DNA of 64,000 nucleotides from Macrosoma leucophasiata (GCA_036365455.1 JAWQUS010000002.1:8370001-8434000), one strand, 5' to 3'. Positions 47,510-59,480 are shown, counted from the stretch's first letter. A program made the numbers and translations. Notes: a model not told the origin generated them from the letters alone.

Positions 47510-48404
47510 CCTACTACCTATTACAGACATTATGAAAACAAATTAAGTTTGTGTTTAAACATAATTCTTTATCAGTGAAGACATTACATACGTTCGTATA
47601 TTAAACAAAGTAAAATAAATGAATTCATGATATCAGATAACGCCTACACATCATTTCAAGAATGTAGGACTCATTTTTAAAATACACTTGTTTCGTGATG
47701 TTGTCTTTATCTATACCTAATGGGTTTTATTCAAAATGTGTAACAGGGATTAGGCAACTTAGCGATGTTGATCGTTACTAATTAATTCATAATTAAAAAT
47801 TCTGGTGCGCGGGCGCAGTCGACGGCGTCAACCAATTACACTGCCCACACACTCCAAATAAAAATGGACAGTATTATCAACTGCATTGAGTGTAAAATTA
47901 ATAAGAGATGAGTTTGAATGAAGGGCAAGCGACAGTTGTTTTATTTTGTACTATATTTAGTACTTGGACTGAATTGTAACTGTGCCAGCTTAGTATGGCA
48001 GTTATATACAGCTTAGTATGTGGATTGGCATTTTTGATCGATGGATAAGTAAAACATTTTTAAAGAATTCATAAATATTTGATCCCATGACAAACAATTA
48101 AAAAGTTAAGACTATTTCAATTTGTTGCTAACTTTCATTGTCAGGTAGGTAGTTGCGAACGAAAACAAAAGGCGCAATCTTTAGAGCACAAACAAGAGCA
48201 GTTAGTTGCTCAGCGTTTCAGTAAATGTTTTTAGAAATTTTTCGTTCACTGGTGCGTTCGTGTTGTTGAAAAGGTTTATTTTGTGTTGATGTACGAAACT
48301 GATGCTGGGGAGATATCTATACCGAACATCTGTTTCAAGCCGAGTGTTGCTATGCAAAAAATGCCACTGTGTTGAAAGGTAAAAAATATGAGAAATGCAC
48401 GGTC
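47510..48404. other. No gene seen
   Basis: AT-rich flank left of LINE A; it may hold unrecognised remains of that element's 5' part. Confidence 0.4.
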
Positions 48405-50039
48405 ATGGTGGGAACGTAAATATTAAAGCACAACTGTTTAAATTATAAGCGATCTTATTATTTATTGATATTATGAATATTGACACACTTAAAATCAATA
48501 GAATCAGCTCTCGTTTTACGGACCTGTGTCAGAATTATAACATGTATCTGCACATTGACAAACCTACTAGACAAAATTCATGCATAGATCACATATTTAG
48601 CAACATAAAAAAGTCTGTAGGTTCTCTAATACCCCTAGGGCTCTCTGACCATAACACTGTTCAAATGTTATCTTTCCCTGTAAACTGTAATTTAGAGACC
48701 CCAAGATATTGGTATACCTATAAAAGAGATTTTAACAGAAATAACATACGGAAATTTGAGGAATGTATGAAAAGTCTTTCATTTTCAGAAGTATATATGG
48801 CAACCAGTCTTGAGGAAGCCTTTACAGTTTTTCGGTTTGTTATGTTTATTTTATAAATTGTGCTTCCCTAGAATTAAAATGAAAATAAAAAATAACGGAA
48901 ACAGACACAAGTGGATCACTAAAGTTATTAAAATAAGTTGTAAGGAAAAAAGAAATCTTCGCCTGCAATTTTATAAAACTAAAAGTATTGAACACAGAAG
49001 GGCACACAACGTATATTCAAAAATGTTGACTAAATGTATTCGCGCCTCGCATCAAAATATAAATTTTAAACACATAACTAATAGTAAGAATGTATGTAAA
49101 GCATCTTGGCAACTAATTAAAGAAGGACAATTATATAACCTTGGGACTAATATTGATAAGATTAACAATAATGGACAAAGTATTACTAAGCCTCTGGACA
49201 TAGCGACGGAATTTAATGATTTTTTTATTAGTCAAACTAAAATAACTGACACCAATGTAGATAATAATGCTAACAATATTAAAATAATACCTAACTCTAT
49301 GTTCCTTAGTCTTGGATCCGAAAACGAAATTGTTAAAGCTATTACTCAATTCAGTAACACAAAAGCTTGTGGATATGATGAACTTACGGCGAATGTAATC
49401 AAGTCATGTAAAGATAGTTTCGTCCCTGTTCTAACCTATTTGGTCAACCTCTTATTTGAGGAAGGCTGTTTTCCTGAGCCACTTAAGCTCTCAATAGTCA
49501 AACCACTTTTTAAAAAGGGAGACAAACTTGATATGGGAAATTACAGACCTATAACTTTGATCCCAATTCTTTCAAAAATATTTGAAAAGTGTATGCACAA
49601 ACGACTGCTGCAATTCTGTAACAAGTTAAAAATAATAAAAGATGAACAATATGGGTTTCTCAAGGGAAAATCCACTACTCTAGCAGGCTTTCATTTGACT
49701 CACATTATTCTACAGCATCTAGAAGCAAAAAAGCATACTGTTGGATTATTTTTTGATATGTCCAGAGCTTTCGATTTCGTTGAGCATAAAATACTACTTT
49801 GCAAGCTAGAAAATTACGGTATAAGAGTTCCAGTTTTATGTTGGATTCAGTCATATCTTAAACTCAGAAAACAAATTGTTGAAATAACCAGGCTTGATGA
49901 AGATACAGTGAACACTTCTAGATCACAATCAAAGCTAAATCTATGCGGGGTGCCACAGGGAAGTGTTCTTGGCCCTTTGCTATTTATATTATATATTAAT
50001 GACTTACCTGATATGATAAAACAACAATGTATACTATTT
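48405..50039 (+). mobile_element. Non-LTR retrotransposon (LINE A), 5'-truncated, endonuclease end and RT
   Basis: A CR1/Jockey-like LINE. It starts inside the endonuclease: a decayed GDFN-like site near 48405, then PTRQNSCIDHIFSN and LSDHNTVQ (48473-48856), the last blocks of an APE-type endonuclease. A frame change near 48810-48880 leads into the reverse transcriptase frame: NYRPITLIPILSKIFEK, QYGFLKGKST, palm motif A FFDMSRAFDFVEH and motif B CGVPQGSVLGPLLFILYIND. The frame breaks off at 50039, exactly before the catalytic FADD box, because other elements have inserted. It is not able to make an intact protein. Confidence 0.85.
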
Positions 50040-50636
50040 AATCGCTTGTATAACCAATGCAATAAGACAAATAACATTTACCCACTGAACAGAAATAATT
50101 GTAAAAGGAAAATAAGGGAGTGGCTATTCAAGTTAAATTATGACCTAACTGAAAAATTGTTAGGGACCGCTATTTGAAAATTTAGTTTAATATAAATTAT
50201 CACTTATACACAATTATTATTGAATATATAAATATAGGTATACATTTTCCTTTTTTAATAAATACAGGTACTTAATTCATAAACAGCAAGCAAATCGAAA
50301 GTATTAACTATTTACCAATACCAAGTATCGCAATATTTTATTTTTGTTAGCGTGAATATACGTTAGATATAACATAGATATACAACTATTTTTTCCCTCT
50401 TTTTAAATTGTTTTAGAGATTTTTTTTAGTTTCTACTTTTCATAAATTTTGATAATGTGCACAAATTATATAATTTCCAACATATCATTTTATCCGGAGG
50501 TGGGGACCTGGAGTCCTGAAATACAGGGTATCCTAGTTTAGGCTCCAGACTCCACTAAACTTTTATGACACAATTGATGTACTATAGTAAGTAAGATTCA
50601 AAGTTTGTGGAGTAAATAAATTTTTTATTATTATTA
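50040..50636 (+). mobile_element. LINE B: 3' fragment inserted in LINE A
   Basis: This interrupts LINE A between its CTATTT (50034-50039) and TTATTT (50920-50925). The first 140 bp remain open and end ..KIREWLFKLNYDLTEKLLG, like the C-terminus of a LINE ORF2, with TGA at 50175. A ~440-bp AT-rich 3' UTR follows, ending in AGTAAATAAA and a (TTA)n tract. The clade cannot be told from so short a piece. Confidence 0.55.
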
Positions 50637-50922
50637 TTATTATGGTAACGTTTATTTTTTCTCAGCTCGGGAGCTGGTATCACTGCAACTACGGGCTATC
50701 AGCCAAGTAGATTACAGATGGGGAACATGAGTTTAGATAATTTGGTTTTCTTCAAGCTGCAGGAACTTTCTCACTATTCTACAGGTATTCAGGATAGCAG
50801 CTTTTTGCAGGATAATATATAAATTATCTTTCAGGTCTAGTAGTTTTAAGCTATTGTGGATGTTGTTGGGAATTACGCCGGTGGTTGAGATGACTATGGG
50901 AACATTATTATTATTATTATTA
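50637..50922 (-). mobile_element. LINE C: R4/Dong-like 3' fragment flanked by (TAA)n
   Basis: On the - strand an open frame from about 50902 to 50733 reads VPIVISTTGVIPNNIHNSL, then KDNLYIILQKAAILNTCRIV and RKFLQLEENQII, followed by a stop and a short 3' UTR ending at a (TAA)n tract. From memory this C-terminus is typical of R4-clade elements such as Dong of Bombyx mori, which insert in TAA microsatellites. Here (ATT/TAA)n tracts lie on both sides (50624-50643 and 50903-50925). It is 5'-truncated and inactive. Confidence 0.6.
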
Positions 50923-52035
50923 TTTGCAGATGACATTTCAATTATTATGACATGTGAAAAAAATAAAGACCTTAAATTATTTGAAACTGACATTAATGAT
51001 ACAATTACTTCTGTATTTAAATGGCTTGACATGAATAATTTACATATTAATGTTACTAAGACAAATTATATACATTTTAACACCAACCATGACAAAGTAA
51101 AACTAAATATAAATTATGAAGGAAAGCAAATCGTACAAGTGGACAAAACTAAATTCTTAGGCATAATTCTTGACAGAAACCTTAGATGGGACGAACATAT
51201 TACTACTTTATGTGGAAAATTGAACAGATTTGTGTACGCTCTCAGGAGTTTAACTAAAACTACTTCTAAAACCATATCTACGCTAGGGTTACACGGATAT
51301 GTCGCATCGCTTTTACGATATGGACTCTGTGGGGAAATAGTGCACACAGACAGAAAGTATTTATAGTTAAAAAAAAGTGTATACGTGCAATATCCTGGAA
51401 GAAATCGCTCTTCTAGCGATAAGGCCGCCCGCTGTATCACATGTAATTGAAATGTTTTGTTTTTGTAAACTTATTTTTTGGTGTGCAATAAAGTATATAT
51501 TATTATTATTATGTAATGTTCGACCATATGATACATGTAGGCCACTTTTTATAAATTTGGGAGTATTAACACTACCATCCATGTACATACGAGAAGTATG
51601 CTGTTTTGTGAAATCGAATGGACATTTATTCACTAGAGCTAAAGAAATAAATCCTAGGAACACTCGAAAACCAGAAAGACTTGTTTTTAATAAAGCACCT
51701 AGAACTGCCATGTATATGAAAAACACTTATTGTATGTGTATCAGCATCTTCAACAAGCTACCTGATTTCATAAAAAAATTGCCAGAAAGGAAATTCAAAA
51801 CAATATTGAATAAGTTTTTAATTGAGAATGTATTTTATAGCGTTGAGGAATACTTGGACCAAAAAATATAAGTTTGCAGGTTTATGTTTTATGTACCTAT
51901 ACGTTTTTATTGAAGGTTTTCATTATATTGCATGCTTCATAGATTTAAGCTAGTTATAAGGAACTATCATTGTTATTTCTATTATTTGTCATCCGATGTA
52001 CCTAACTAATGCAATAAAGAAATTGAATTGAATTA
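50923..52035 (+). mobile_element. LINE A, continuation: FADD box, thumb and 3' tail
   Basis: The reverse transcriptase resumes with FADDISIIMTCEKNKDLK (motif C, catalytic aspartates) and KTKFLGIILDRNLRWDEHI (motif D/E region), stops at 51366, and continues in another frame to 51871 with the usual LINE C-terminal region (VFNKAPRTAMYMKNTY, FNKLPDFIKKLPERKFK, FYSVEEYLDQKI). A 3' UTR follows and ends in an ATTGA-type repeat near 52035. Together with 48405-50039 it is one element split by an 880-bp insertion, with at least two frameshifts. Confidence 0.85.
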
Positions 52036-52489
52036 TCTTTTTCGCATTTTCAACTCAAATAGTGCAATATTAACCAATATTTAGGTACTAAAAAGTAGGA
52101 AGTCTTAGAAAGTGCTGATCCTATTTTGGCGAATGTTTATTGACGGTCTAATTAAGGACACCTACAAGTGAAGTACCTAGTGTACCTACCTAAAACGAAA
52201 TTTGGTAATCGCAAGTTAATGCTTATGAAGTAAGTAGGTACCTACTTAATACCTTTAATATAAATTAAGTCACGGGTGATCACTATAGATTATACCTAAT
52301 ATCCAAATATATAATAGGTACCTACTAAGATAAACCTGTAAATACGGATAAAAAATATCAAATGATGATCGAATCATCAATGATTGAAAGCTATAATATC
52401 ATAACGTGCAACACATTTCAAACCCCTCGCATATTTAATTTACGAACAGTATTATTAATTCTGCGAAACAACTGTCTGTCCGTCTACAG

Positions 52490-52605
52490 GTCCTTCCTTT
52501 ATGGTGTTGTGTATTCAAAATCCATATTCGCCACAAGATCCGTCCCAAATCATGTCAGTCGACGACGTTTCTACCTGCTCGGGACATGGTCCCGTTGCGT
52601 GCAAG
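52490..52605 (+). other. Candidate coding exon, not recognised
   Basis: Preceded by a very good acceptor (CTGTCTGTCCGTCTACAG) and followed by a donor GCAAG|GTGTAC. One frame reads PSFMVLCIQNPYSPQDPSQI then MSVDDVSTCSGHGPVACK with varied codon third positions. The downstream DNA turns into C-rich low-complexity sequence. The - strand is also open here (ending TDMIWDGSCGEYGF, stop), so strand is uncertain. No family is recognised and no partner exon was found. Confidence 0.25.
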
Positions 52606-52779
52606 GTGTACTGCACCCTACACGCACACACACACGCCCGCCGTGTGGAGCGCACGCACACGCCGCTAACCTGCGCCCGCGCACCCGCGCCTCCCACCCC
52701 CGAACACCCCCTCGCTCATCCGATAGCGCACCGAACCTCAGCTACGACTAGTGGCTGTTCGTCAGATGTCGATCGACAG

Positions 52780-53577
52780 ATTTTTTTTTGTTAACCAGCC
52801 GTCTGAACGATAAAAGAATTGTGCAGGATAAAACTCGGTAGGCAAATTTTGATGTATTCCTTTTTGCAGTATCCAGTAAAGATAGTCTTGTCTAGGTCTA
52901 GGTAGGTATTAAACGACAATTACTGGCACACTCTGATTTAGAAAATGAATGTTTAAGTATCTTTAGCATCTTTCAAAACACATGATGGAGATTTTCATTC
53001 TAATAGACTTGTTAGATGTGTTAGTAACCTTCAGAAATCAGATAACACTAGTAGGTGTCAGATAAAACGATAATGGCGCATTGCAGACTGTGAGTGATTT
53101 TACCATGCTAATATTATATTAACCGCAAGACAAACTAAGACATAAATAATAATGAGCCATTTAGAGAAACACCGAATGTTTTTGTATGTGACCTTACTGA
53201 CTGTAACTATCTGGATAATCAGTATAACCACTGACCATGATGCCCGTTGTACTTTGTAGCTTGACGGTTACATTTCCTGACTTTTAAAAATAAGCGGTTA
53301 TTGCTTTTATAACTGACAACATATCTGAATTTGATTTTTAAAAAACGGAATCTCTTTGTATTCCGATATTCTCAGCCTGCGTTGCAAACGATTCTTAGGT
53401 AAACTCAACAACAGAAAGCAGAAATTATGCTGTACAAAATTTTTGGGCAGTGAAAATAAAGCTGGCGACCAGTTAGGCTGAAGCATAAGAAGGTTATTAG
53501 GTACCTAATAGGTCTAATCTAAAACGGCAAATAAGATACTAAAATAGTATGGGTCCGAAGGAGTAAATAGGCATTCT
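52780..53577. other. No gene seen
   Basis: AT-rich, stops in all frames. Confidence 0.45.
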
Positions 53578-53841
53578 TTTTTAATATTATGGTAAACAAT
53601 GTGGTAACAAGATTGCAGTTCACATGGGTTGTAAGCGAATACAGCAGCATATATATATATATATACACATAGACATCTACACAAAAAGAAAAGATGTAAA
53701 TAGAGTTGTTATCACTCCTGACCTGATATAATCTTTTGAGAAAAAACAAAGGGACTATAGGTATATCACTATAATCACAACACACAATAGTGCCAAACAC
53801 TGCCATTTAGTGACATGTATAACAGTGCTTACGCCCCCGAG
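53578..53841 (-). mobile_element. Family-A copy split by a fold-back element
   Basis: GGTAACAAGATTGCAGTTCA, ACACAATAGTGCCAAACACT and TGACATGTATAACAGTGCTT lead to ACGCCCCCGAG; the copy resumes at 54032 with CCCGAGCTCCGTTATTAAAA and CTCTACCACTAATAA. A 14-bp (TA)n tract lies at ~53650. Confidence 0.6.
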
Positions 53842-54031
53842 CCACAGTACAAATATGAACAGTATGGAAGCTACGTACAAAACGTTCGAAATGGCACACT
53901 AAGACAAACATGCGCATCGACGCTCGATGTAGCGAGTGACTCAGTACTGCAGCACCGCGAGAACCGCTTAGAGGCCTCGTCGATGCGCATGTTTGTGTGA
54001 GTGTGACGACATTGTTCATATTTGCATTGTG
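53842..54031. mobile_element. Fold-back element inserted in a family-A copy, CCCGAG duplication
   Basis: The outer repeats CAAATATGAACA/TGTTCATATTTG and inner perfect 18-bp repeats CAAACATGCGCATCGACG (53905-53922) / CGTCGATGCGCATGTTTG (53978-53995) form a nested hairpin. CCCGAG at 53836-53841 and 54032-54037 is the likely target duplication, since intact family-A copies have it once in the CGCCCGCGAGCTCC context. Confidence 0.7.
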
Positions 54032-54062
54032 CCCGAGCTCCGTTATTAAAACTCTACCACTA

Positions 54063-55391
54063 ATAACTTGCACAATATCTACGCACGATTCTCCAGTTAT
54101 GTTTATGAGTCCATACGAGGCTTTTCCCAGCACATTTCCTAACACAGAGGGAGCGATGAAGATTTTTTTTATTTCTGTGACACGACCACTGATAAAACGA
54201 AAGACGTCAACTGCGTACCTAGTTTTCAATCGGTCTTAATTAGGTACTATAAACATTGTTTTGAATGCAGAGACGGCGAGTTAATAGAAGACTGCAAGGA
54301 TTCATATTTAAACTCTACCTATAAAAACTCGAGCGCTGATTCCTCAGACAATATTATCACTAATACTAGTTAATTCAGTTGCACGCTATTTGTTTTCTAA
54401 GCTATTCAGAAAAGTATAATGGCAATAATAGGGTTCTCCATAAATATCGTCAAAAAGGGTAATATAATATTTTGTCTCAGCAGTAGCAAAGTAGGATTGT
54501 ATGTAGTGTAGAGCTCCAGTTAGGGAGATTGATGGCGTTAGGCAACTACCCATTTATTTGTTGTCGGTGGTTAAACAGTGTTATAACATACAAAAAGGAC
54601 CAGATAAGTGCGTGGGGGCCACGCGTAATGTAGAGTTCCGTTTTCCAAGTAAGTACCTACATTGTATTAGTAAATAAACTCGTACTGGTAAATTTTACAT
54701 TTTTTAAGAACATCGACTATTACTCACAAACTCTGTGACTTATCGCCATAATTTCTTTCCGCGCCGCGTTCAAATACCACCGTTTGGCTGATAGACGAGG
54801 AGAGGGGAGACGTTTGAGACTAAGAAATATTTCACAAACGGTGAAACCAGTAAATACAGGGACAAAGTTAGTACTATGTTAAGAATTATTTTTAATGAAA
54901 CAATAAAACTACACAAAAGAGTCAACAAATATTCATATTCTTATAAAAACCGTAAGAATGCAACCTTCATGGTTACGCCTCCACATTCGGCCTGTTTATT
55001 TATCAATATCCATTACAAAATTTATAGCCACGCCAATATAACTATGAGCGAACTAATCGAAATTGCCTTCGACATATTGAGACAAGTTATTGTCGAATAG
55101 AGACATATTTTAGGATAGAGTTAAATCTTTGTAATTCGTTTCTCGGCACACTATTTCTGTTTTATTCCACATTCTATTGTTTTTACTTTTTTATTATTCC
55201 AGTTTTAGGTGCAATGTAAGCTTTAGATTTATTCAAGTATGTTCAATACCTATCTACTAAGTATTTATTAAAACTGATAGTAAGTATAAAATTATGTTTT
55301 TAGCAACACATGGTTTCAAATACTTTTATTAATTTAAAGTTATTACCTATTTTTATCCATTCGAACCGATATAATAAAGTAAAGTTTTTTT
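54063..55391. other. No convincing gene
   Basis: Includes a 74-codon frame at 54876-55100 (ending SELIEIAFDILRQVIVE) with no family likeness and a family-A scrap at ~54510. Otherwise AT-rich. Confidence 0.35.
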
Positions 55392-55990
55392 TTTATGTCT
55401 GAAGGTTGACCATCTGATGGAAAGTGGTCACCGTCGCCTATGAACATTTGTAACATCAGGGGAGTTGCCTACGCGCTGCTAGCCCTGAAGGACAGCCCTT
55501 TTAGCCCTTTACACGTTCTGGGCAGGAAAGAACGTGAAAACCGCACCGTTGAGCACTGCCAGGTGTCCAGTCGGTGAGGGTGGAATTTCTCTCTTCGGCG
55601 GGTAGTACGGTGTAGGAAAAGAGACGGTGGCACCATGTCAAACAGTTCAGCAGAACACTCACCATTGTAGAGACGGTACAACACGCACAGACTCCCAATG
55701 TCTCTGCGCAGGCTCAAATGTTCGAGCCTGTTAGTAAGTACTGGATCGAAAACAATACGAACGGCGCGTATTTTTAGGGAGTCAAGTGGTCAAGCTGGTA
55801 TTTGGGGGCTCCCTGAGAGCAGTGTTCCAGATGTGGCCGCACTTGGGCCTTATAAATCTGTAGTAGCTGCCCCGAAGTGAAATACTGACTCGCTTTGTTA
55901 AGAACCGCTAGCTTTTTGGATGCCAACGTTCTAGTGTACATCCTAATAAGAGTATATAGGACCACCCTATCCCTCATCTGTTGTCTTTCT
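55392..55990 (-). mobile_element. CR1/Jockey-like LINE, antisense 3' fragment
   Basis: Read on the - strand: KLAVLNKASQYFTSGQLLQI, YKAQVRPHLEHCSQGAPKYQ, then after a frame change MSLRRDIGSLCVLYRLYNGE, RTTRRREKFHPHRLDTWQCS and VRFSRSFLPRTCK. These are the thumb and tail blocks of a LINE reverse transcriptase. The 3' end (toward 55392) has the same GACGGTGACCACTTTCCATC tail as the copy at 8838. At least one frameshift is present. Confidence 0.75.
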
Positions 55991-56222
55991 ATGCGGCATA
56001 CCTATCCTTATGTTAATTCGGTCTGCTAATTCCGAGACCTATGTTATTTTTTATTTTCAAAAGATTACTTACTTTTTTACCTCTATGCAAAATACAAAAT
56101 AGGTCTTCTCAGAGCATGCTGAGCTTTTAATAATAAATAACTATGGGTCTGTTTAGCAATAAAAAGACCTTATAAAAATTAAAATACGGACTTAATAAGC
56201 ACTTTTCGTCTTGAACAGACTT

Positions 56223-56318
56223 AGGTTCGGTTGCACCAAAATTTTGTTACAGTTAGAGAAGGATGTAAAATTTTACATTAGCAATAACTTTAACAAATAT
56301 TTTGGTGCAACCGAACCT
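56223..56318. mobile_element. Short MITE with 20-bp perfect inverted termini
   Basis: AGGTTCGGTTGCACCAAAAT at 56223-56242 and its exact complement at 56299-56318, 96 bp overall, with an internal TGTAAAATTTTACA palindrome. Confidence 0.75.
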
Positions 56319-56841
56319 CGGTATCATTTGCCATAGCATATCAATCCTGATATTAAGCAAAAAGGCGTCTATTAGTCGGCTTTGCTTACTGACCTATTAC
56401 TTATTGTTGTAAAATTCAGTAAGCATAAGTTTTGTAAGGACTTGTTCTTATAAGCATACCAAAATTTGTTACTGTAAGCAGTCTTGACTTGACAGACTTG
56501 ACAATAAGTCTGAAGTATAATTTTAAGTGATTAAAGAAGTTAATACTCTACAAAATTCATTTTTATGAGTATTTTATTTAAATCTATTCATTATTTTGCT
56601 ATATGATCTCGAGCTTCTCGACACCACGGTCAGAAGACAGCTTATGAGAAAATTATCCTTCCTTTGTTTCGCTCAAGTAGGCTAATTTAATACAAAAGAA
56701 ACGGTTCAATGAATTTGGATAAAAATGGCACACAGGTAGTTTATGACCTGAAGGCGTGTTATGTCTCGGTTGACATAATTTTGATAGCCACTATACAGTA
56801 TAGGTTGGTATTATTGTATTGACGTTGGAAAGTACTGCAAA

Positions 56842-57115
56842 CTTTTACTGGTGATAGAGTTCCAATGTAGGGCGTAGACACCACCTAATTACCTAATCTA
56901 TCTGCCGCCAAAGGGTAGCAGCACTATCGTGTTCCGGTTAGATGGTAATGTATGGCCCTGTAATGACTACCAGATACATAAAACCTCATTAAAGGTCTGA
57001 GGGGTGGCAACGCATCTGCATTTTGACCTCTGCTTTTTGTGTAGATGTCTGTAGGCTGCAGTTATCACTTACCATCCATGTGAACTGCATGCTTGTCACC
57101 TTTGTAACAGTAAAA
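56842..57115 (+). mobile_element. Family-A retroposon, diverged
   Basis: TTTTACTGGTGATAGAGTTC, CACTATCGTGTTCCGGTTAG, GGTGGCAACGCATCTGCATT and GAACTGCATGCTTGTCACCT in order, ending in AGTAAAAAAAG. Confidence 0.7.
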
Positions 57116-57164
57116 AAAGCTTTCAAACTCATAGCCACCGAGTTACAGAATACTCCTGCTGGAT

Positions 57165-57545
57165 TAACAAATAGAGTAGGTAGGGCCCTGCAGTGAGGTA
57201 TCCTCTGCCTTTCGTAAGAGGCGACTAAAAGAGATATGAGCCGCGGGCGGCAAGAGGGGGCTCTGGTCGCTCAGCACTCGCGGCTCCGTGAGGACAGAGA
57301 CCGAGGTAGCCCAGGTCATCGTGGCAAGTGACGATGGGGAGGCTCACAAATCCCCCGTGGACGAGCCTTGGATGGAAGCGAATTGCGAGGGGGGAACCGG
57401 AGCAGTGTTTATAGTGTACCCGGATCCCCCCTTTCTGCAGGTGGTTTTAGAGGGTCAAAGTCCCCAAGCCCCCAAAGACTCTTCCCCCAAAGAGTCGGTT
57501 GAATGCAATGGCAATTACATCTCGGGAAAAAAGCTAGAGTAAGTA
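57165..57545 (+). repeat. GC-rich dispersed repeat with an 84-codon frame
   Basis: TATCCTCTGCCTTTCGTAAG followed by AGGCGACTAAAAGAGAT is a block I recognise from dispersed lepidopteran elements. The downstream frame from an ATG at 57288 (MRTETEVAQVIVASDDGEAH ... KKLE) is open for 84 codons but matches no family I know. It may be a fragment of the 5' part of a retrotransposon. The DNA is much richer in GC than its flanks, which suggests a relatively young insertion. Confidence 0.4.
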
Positions 57546-58512
57546 AGCATAGGCCCAATATACCTTATTCTCACAGCTTGCTCAAAACACAATCTGGCTC
57601 ATAGGTATCTTAGGCATGTAAGTTTTGTTCTTGCTCCGAAATCAGACAATTTATACAGGCAATTTCACCTATAAGTTTCAAGTACCTATAGATGTCACAG
57701 ATATTGCATAAATTATATTAAGTAGGTATATTGGTAACGGCTATCAAATTATTTCGGATCTGTTATTTTCGAATAGTTTCGGTTACGGGTGGATGCCTGA
57801 TAGATTTAAGAAGAATTTTTCAATGATACCTAGGTCGGACTGAGCTGGAAGGGCCCAGCTTGCTCAACACAGGCCTGAGACCCGACACAGGATAATTTTA
57901 CATAGAAAACCAATGCAGCTAGGTCTAATGGGCCCAGCTGGCAAATGCCACCTCGACTAATATAAACGATAAAGTCGGTACCACAAAGTTATGATGACCA
58001 TATGGCCAGGCCGACGCTGATAGACTTTATTTCTAGGTTAAGATTCATTTGCAACCAAAAAATACGTTGTTTAGTTGAATTCTCTTGATAAAAATTACTA
58101 AATTAAACCAGACTTAAAATGGATTTTAAATGTAGAGCGGTGGTAGAGCTTTAGTGACGCTCGTTTACGATTACGGAGCTTCATAACATTCATAGTTTCA
58201 AGAATGTGTCTAACCCCTAGTCTGCACTAAAAAAATTAAACATGATGATGTTTCGCAACTCGTCGCATAAAGTATGTATTGCGATGAATGTCTTGTTGGT
58301 GCAAGCGTTCGCACTGCTGTCAAACCTATTATTTTAACATGTTTTTATGTGAATGTTTCGTGAATGCAAACTATGCAGACGTATTTACAGATTACAGAAG
58401 ACTTCTAGATTATGTCAATTTGACACAAAGAAACAAAGGAAAAATACAGCTTGTATGCATGTATCATTATAAAATTTGGAATTCCCTATAATAACAAATA
58501 CACGTAGATATC
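57546..58512. other. No gene seen
   Basis: 57840-57930 repeats GGGCCCAGCT at a short interval (about 57850 and 57929) but makes no recognisable element. The 67-codon frame at 58288 does not look coding. Confidence 0.35.
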
Positions 58513-58547
58513 ATATCATATTCACGTCGTGAACGTGAATATGATAT
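58513..58547. repeat. 15-bp hairpin
   Basis: ATATCATATTCACGT, loop CGTGA, ACGTGAATATGATAT. Confidence 0.8.
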
Positions 58548-59239
58548 TGAACTAAGTGATATCACGTCAGATAACAGCTCGCTTCAGTTTCGTAGCATCG
58601 TTCAATGTAAATCTTCAGTTGCCTACCACGCAAAATCAGGCGATTTAAAAATAGATCCGATTATGTTCAATGTTTTATCACTCAACATTCTGATTGTTCG
58701 CTCGCAGTATCTAAACTTTCTTCGTGATCTTCATTGATACAGCAGTTCGATAAGATACTTATATGAATGTTTATATATTTTGCTGTTCCTAGAAATTTAT
58801 TGCTATCGTTCACTCATAGAATCAAGAGGGCGAGAAATTTCTGATAAGTACGTGTGTGTCGGTGTATATTTGGGCGTGCATGTGTGTTAACAAGACACTG
58901 GTGTAAGTAAGTCATAAATGCGCCTACATGTATAACTTTTAATCTTGATTTGTATACAGATAACAATTATCACACGTAGGTACACCTTCCTATCATAATA
59001 CCTCTGGGCTAACTTTTCAAGTTACGTCATTGTTTTGTTTAGCTAGGCCGTTAAATTGGAACTGGAGACTGTTTAAGCATATAGGTCGACACTAGAACCT
59101 TGTTGTCAAGTTAACGGATAAACACGTTCGTAAAGTTTTTGATTTATTGCTGGGTATCTTATCGTCAAGTTCTACAATAATGGAAGTTCAAGACAAAATG
59201 AATTATTGTGAAATATTTATGTCTCATAAAGCTCGCGGA

Positions 59240-59480
59240 ACGCAGAGCGGCGTCAAGACTCTAGATCGAGAATCGCGAATCGTTTGAAGGTGTGGTCTGG
59301 TTATGTGGTGCGATGCCATTAGCAGGATCGACTTGCGGTCGTCGAGTGCGGCTCGACTCGATACTCAGGTAGCGGTGGGATAAAAACACCACTTGAAATG
59401 GAGCGGACGCGGCCCGGTCTCACCTAGATAACGCGCGACCGACTGGGGCACATCTAGCGATCAGTCGATTAGAAAACGAT
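59240..59480 (-). promoter_or_regulatory. CpG-rich patch with possible - strand 5' UTR donor
   Basis: GC-rich DNA with TCTAG|GTGAGACC on the - strand near 59433, a good donor. It could end a non-coding first exon spliced to 34799. No transcript evidence. Confidence 0.25.

Noticed and set aside
52362..52794. 129- and 97-codon frames rich in His, Thr, Ala and Pro
   Set aside because: The long parts come from C-rich CACA-type low-complexity DNA that is open on several frames and both strands. Only the splice-bounded part 52490-52605 was kept as a candidate.
54876..55100. 74-codon + strand frame
   Set aside because: AT-rich, no family likeness, no supporting signals.
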